DNA from: Chloroflexota bacterium
GTDB taxonomy: Bacteria; Chloroflexota; Anaerolineae; Aggregatilineales; UBA3940
Direction of reading: 5' to 3'
DNA length: 8,418 nt
NCBI GenBank assembly: GCA_024643825.1
Contig: JAHEME010000099.1
Location: forward strand, 1 to 8,418
Of the stretch, positions 6,511 to 8,418 are shown piece by piece (within the stretch, counting starts at the first letter, position 1; each line of letters opens with the position of its first letter). The notes below the pieces were generated by a model. That model did no database searches, was not told the origin of the DNA, and saw only the letters and a program-made list of their open reading frames with translations. Made by a program: the position numbers and the translations under genes.

Positions 6511-8418
6511 TTACTCGTAATCCAGCACTTCTCGGACGGTAAGCTGCGCCGCGCTCTGGGCAGGCGCAAGGCTGGCAAATACACCGATCAGCAGCACGAC
6601 AATCAGCCATGCCCCCAGGCCCAGCACGGAATAGCGATAGCTGACCTGTGACTTGAGCACCGCCCCCACCACTGCCCCGGCTAGAACAAAACCTGCCGGG
6701 CCTGAGACAATGACAGAGAACAACCAGCTCATCGCGCCAACGACCACGCCTTCGATCACCACCACTTGCCGGATAGCGACATTGTTCGCACCCAGCGCAC
6801 GCAGCACACCGATCTCGCGCGTGCGCTCCATGACATTCATGCCGATAGTCCCGGTCAGACTCAAGCCGCCTACCACCGCCAGCAGCCCCGCCATCACGAT
6901 CAACACGATCAGGATAATATCAAATGGGCCAGAAAAATCACTGAAGATCTCCGCCTGGGTGCGGCTGGTTCCGGTGCTTAACCCTGCATCCTGAAAGCGT
7001 GATTGGAGAATCTGCCCGATCTGCTTCTGTTCCGCCGGGCTGCTGACCGCTGCCGGATTCAAGCGGATGCGCACCATATCTGCCTGGTTGGAACGATCCG
7101 TCGCCTTGGCAAACGTTCCGTACGTCATATACACGCGCGGGCCGGATAGATGTTTGGAGGCTACCCCAACGACATCATACGTGCGCTCGTGCCCGTTGAC
7201 CTTGATCACAATAGTACCGCCCACATGAATCTGGGGTTCTTTTTCCAGCAGGTCTTCATTCACGATGATTTGCTGGGTATCCCCCTCTTCCAGCCAGCGC
7301 CCGGCAATCAGCAGTGGCTCTACCGTTTGTGAGTTGAGTGGAATGCCGTTCAGTTGTATCTCTTCGCCTTCGCTGCCGTCCGTGTGAATGAGTATCCCAC
7401 TCGCTGCTGACCAGCCTTCTGCTACGGTAACTCCCGGTATGCGCATCGCTTCGCGCTCTGCAGTAGTGCGCGTCACACCACTGACCAGATTGACCGAGGC
7501 ATCAAAGGCGACATAGCGCGAAACCTGGGTGATCTGTTCATTGAGAGAGGCGCGGGTGCTGAACACGGACATAAACATCGCACCCGCCAGAGTCAGCGTA
7601 ATCAGGGTGAAGGCCAGCCGCGTCTTCTTGCGGAAGGTGTTGCGCAGCGAGAGCATCAGCGGCGGATGCAGGTTGCGCAGTTTGCTCAACATCGCTTCGA
7701 TCCAGCCTCCATCACCTTCGCTGCTGAGACCGTACTGGTAGATGGCATCATAGATCGAAATGCGCGTCCCGGCAGTGATCGGGTAGAGGGCGACCGCCAC
7801 TGGCATGATCAGCCCAACCCCGATCTGTAGCCCGGTCACAACTGGGTCTAACGTGATGGCGGACACATCGAAGTTGAGATAGCTGGCAGCGAACGAAGTA
7901 AGCCACCACGCGCCAAGCAGCCCCAGCGGAAGACCAATCACCAGTCCGGCGATGCTGTATACGATCACGTTCGCTACATACATCCCGATCAACTGGCGGC
8001 GGATCGCACCGACCGAGCGCATGATGCCAATCTGCTTGATCTGCTGCCCCAGGATGGCAGAGATGGTATTAACAACCAGCCCCGCGCTCAGGAAGATCGC
8101 GAGCACGCTCATCACCTGAAGCACCAGCACAAAACCATTGATCTGGTTCTGCGCCCAGTGCTGACCAGGATCAGCATTGATGCCGGGGATGCCAACGCGA
8201 TACACGGTATATCCTGAAGGTTCGATCACTCGATCGCGCGCGACCGCACCTACATCGAGGACATGCTGGCGATCATTTGGGGACTCTGCCACAACCACAT
8301 CCAGTCGATTGTAGTACGCTCCCTGATCCATCCAGCGCAGGGTATCCATACTCATATACGCGCTGAGTTCCCTCGTCACTTTATAGGGCACGATGTAGAG
8401 ATCATGGACGATCCCCGC
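6511..8418 (-). CDS. FtsX/MacB-family ABC transporter permease, 5' end missing
   Basis: The membrane partner of the adjacent ATPase. The frame is open through the right edge; a GTG at 8389-8391 is only an internal Val, since codons continue upstream (AGIVHDLYIVPYK), so the gene starts outside the window. Residues below count from that GTG. Two FtsX halves are visible. Half one: end of an extracytoplasmic MacB-like domain (to 86), membrane segments near 87-112, 137-166 and 183-207, with the coupling motif IKQIGIMRSVGA (118-129). Half two: membrane segment 258-277, a full extracytoplasmic domain (278-489), then segments 490-517, 541-576 and 586-610, with MERTREIGVLRALGA (521-535). The tail LTVREVLDYE is typical. 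One more N-terminal segment is expected outside, giving eight in all. Such type VII (mechanotransmission) systems extract lipoproteins, expel peptides or drugs, or act on the envelope; the substrate cannot be told here. Confidence 0.93.
   Translation of the reverse strand, partial: AGIVHDLYIVPYKVTRELSAYMSMDTLRWMDQGAYYNRLDVVVAESPNDRQHVLDVGAVARDRVIEPSGYTVYRVGIPGINADPGQHWAQNQINGFVLVLQVMSVLAIFLSAGLVVNTISAILGQQIKQIGIMRSVGAIRRQLIGMYVANVIVYSIAGLVIGLPLGLLGAWWLTSFAASYLNFDVSAITLDPVVTGLQIGVGLIMPVAVALYPITAGTRISIYDAIYQYGLSSEGDGGWIEAMLSKLRNLHPPLMLSLRNTFRKKTRLAFTLITLTLAGAMFMSVFSTRASLNEQITQVSRYVAFDASVNLVSGVTRTTAEREAMRIPGVTVAEGWSAASGILIHTDGSEGEEIQLNGIPLNSQTVEPLLIAGRWLEEGDTQQIIVNEDLLEKEPQIHVGGTIVIKVNGHERTYDVVGVASKHLSGPRVYMTYGTFAKATDRSNQADMVRIRLNPAAVSSPAEQKQIGQILQSRFQDAGLSTGTSRTQAEIFSDFSGPFDIILIVLIVMAGLLAVVGGLSLTGTIGMNVMERTREIGVLRALGANNVAIRQVVVIEGVVVGAMSWLFSVIVSGPAGFVLAGAVVGAVLKSQVSYRYSVLGLGAWLIVVLLIGVFASLAPAQSAAQLTVREVLDYE

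Overview
The window looks like ordinary chromosomal DNA from a free-living bacterium, most plausibly a member of the Chloroflexota (Anaerolineae-like). That guess rests on the style of the genes: a MutS with a QLSF clamp motif, a secreted protein made of bacterial SH3 repeats, a small soluble PP2C phosphatase, and an ABC ATPase carrying a cyclic-nucleotide-binding domain next to an FtsX-type permease. There is no 16S or other marker here, so the phylum is an inference.

Every convincing gene is on the minus strand, so transcription runs from high to low coordinates. In that order: (1) a large FtsX/MacB-type permease, cut by the right edge (6511-8418); (2) after 59 bases, its ATPase partner with a C-terminal cyclic-nucleotide-binding domain (5309-6451); (3) a stand-alone PP2C-type protein phosphatase (4420-5160); (4) a secreted protein with four SH3b repeats (3107-4261); (5) the mismatch-repair protein MutS (310-2934); (6) a promoter and leader reading out of the left edge (1-246), leading to either a structured RNA or a gene whose body lies outside the window.

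The permease and ATPase almost certainly form one operon and one transporter complex. The other genes appear to be separate transcription units. PP2C, the SH3b protein, mutS and the left-edge leader each have a promoter-like sequence within about 75 bases upstream of their start, and a 15-bp-stem hairpin lies between the SH3b gene and mutS. PP2C phosphatases and cyclic-nucleotide domains are both signalling parts, but nothing in the sequence links the phosphatase to the transporter.

No tRNA, rRNA, CRISPR array, insertion sequence or phage gene was seen. The points most worth a second look are the ATPase/cyclic-nucleotide-domain fusion, the perfect inverted repeat filling the permease-ATPase gap, and the unexplained transcribed region downstream of mutS.
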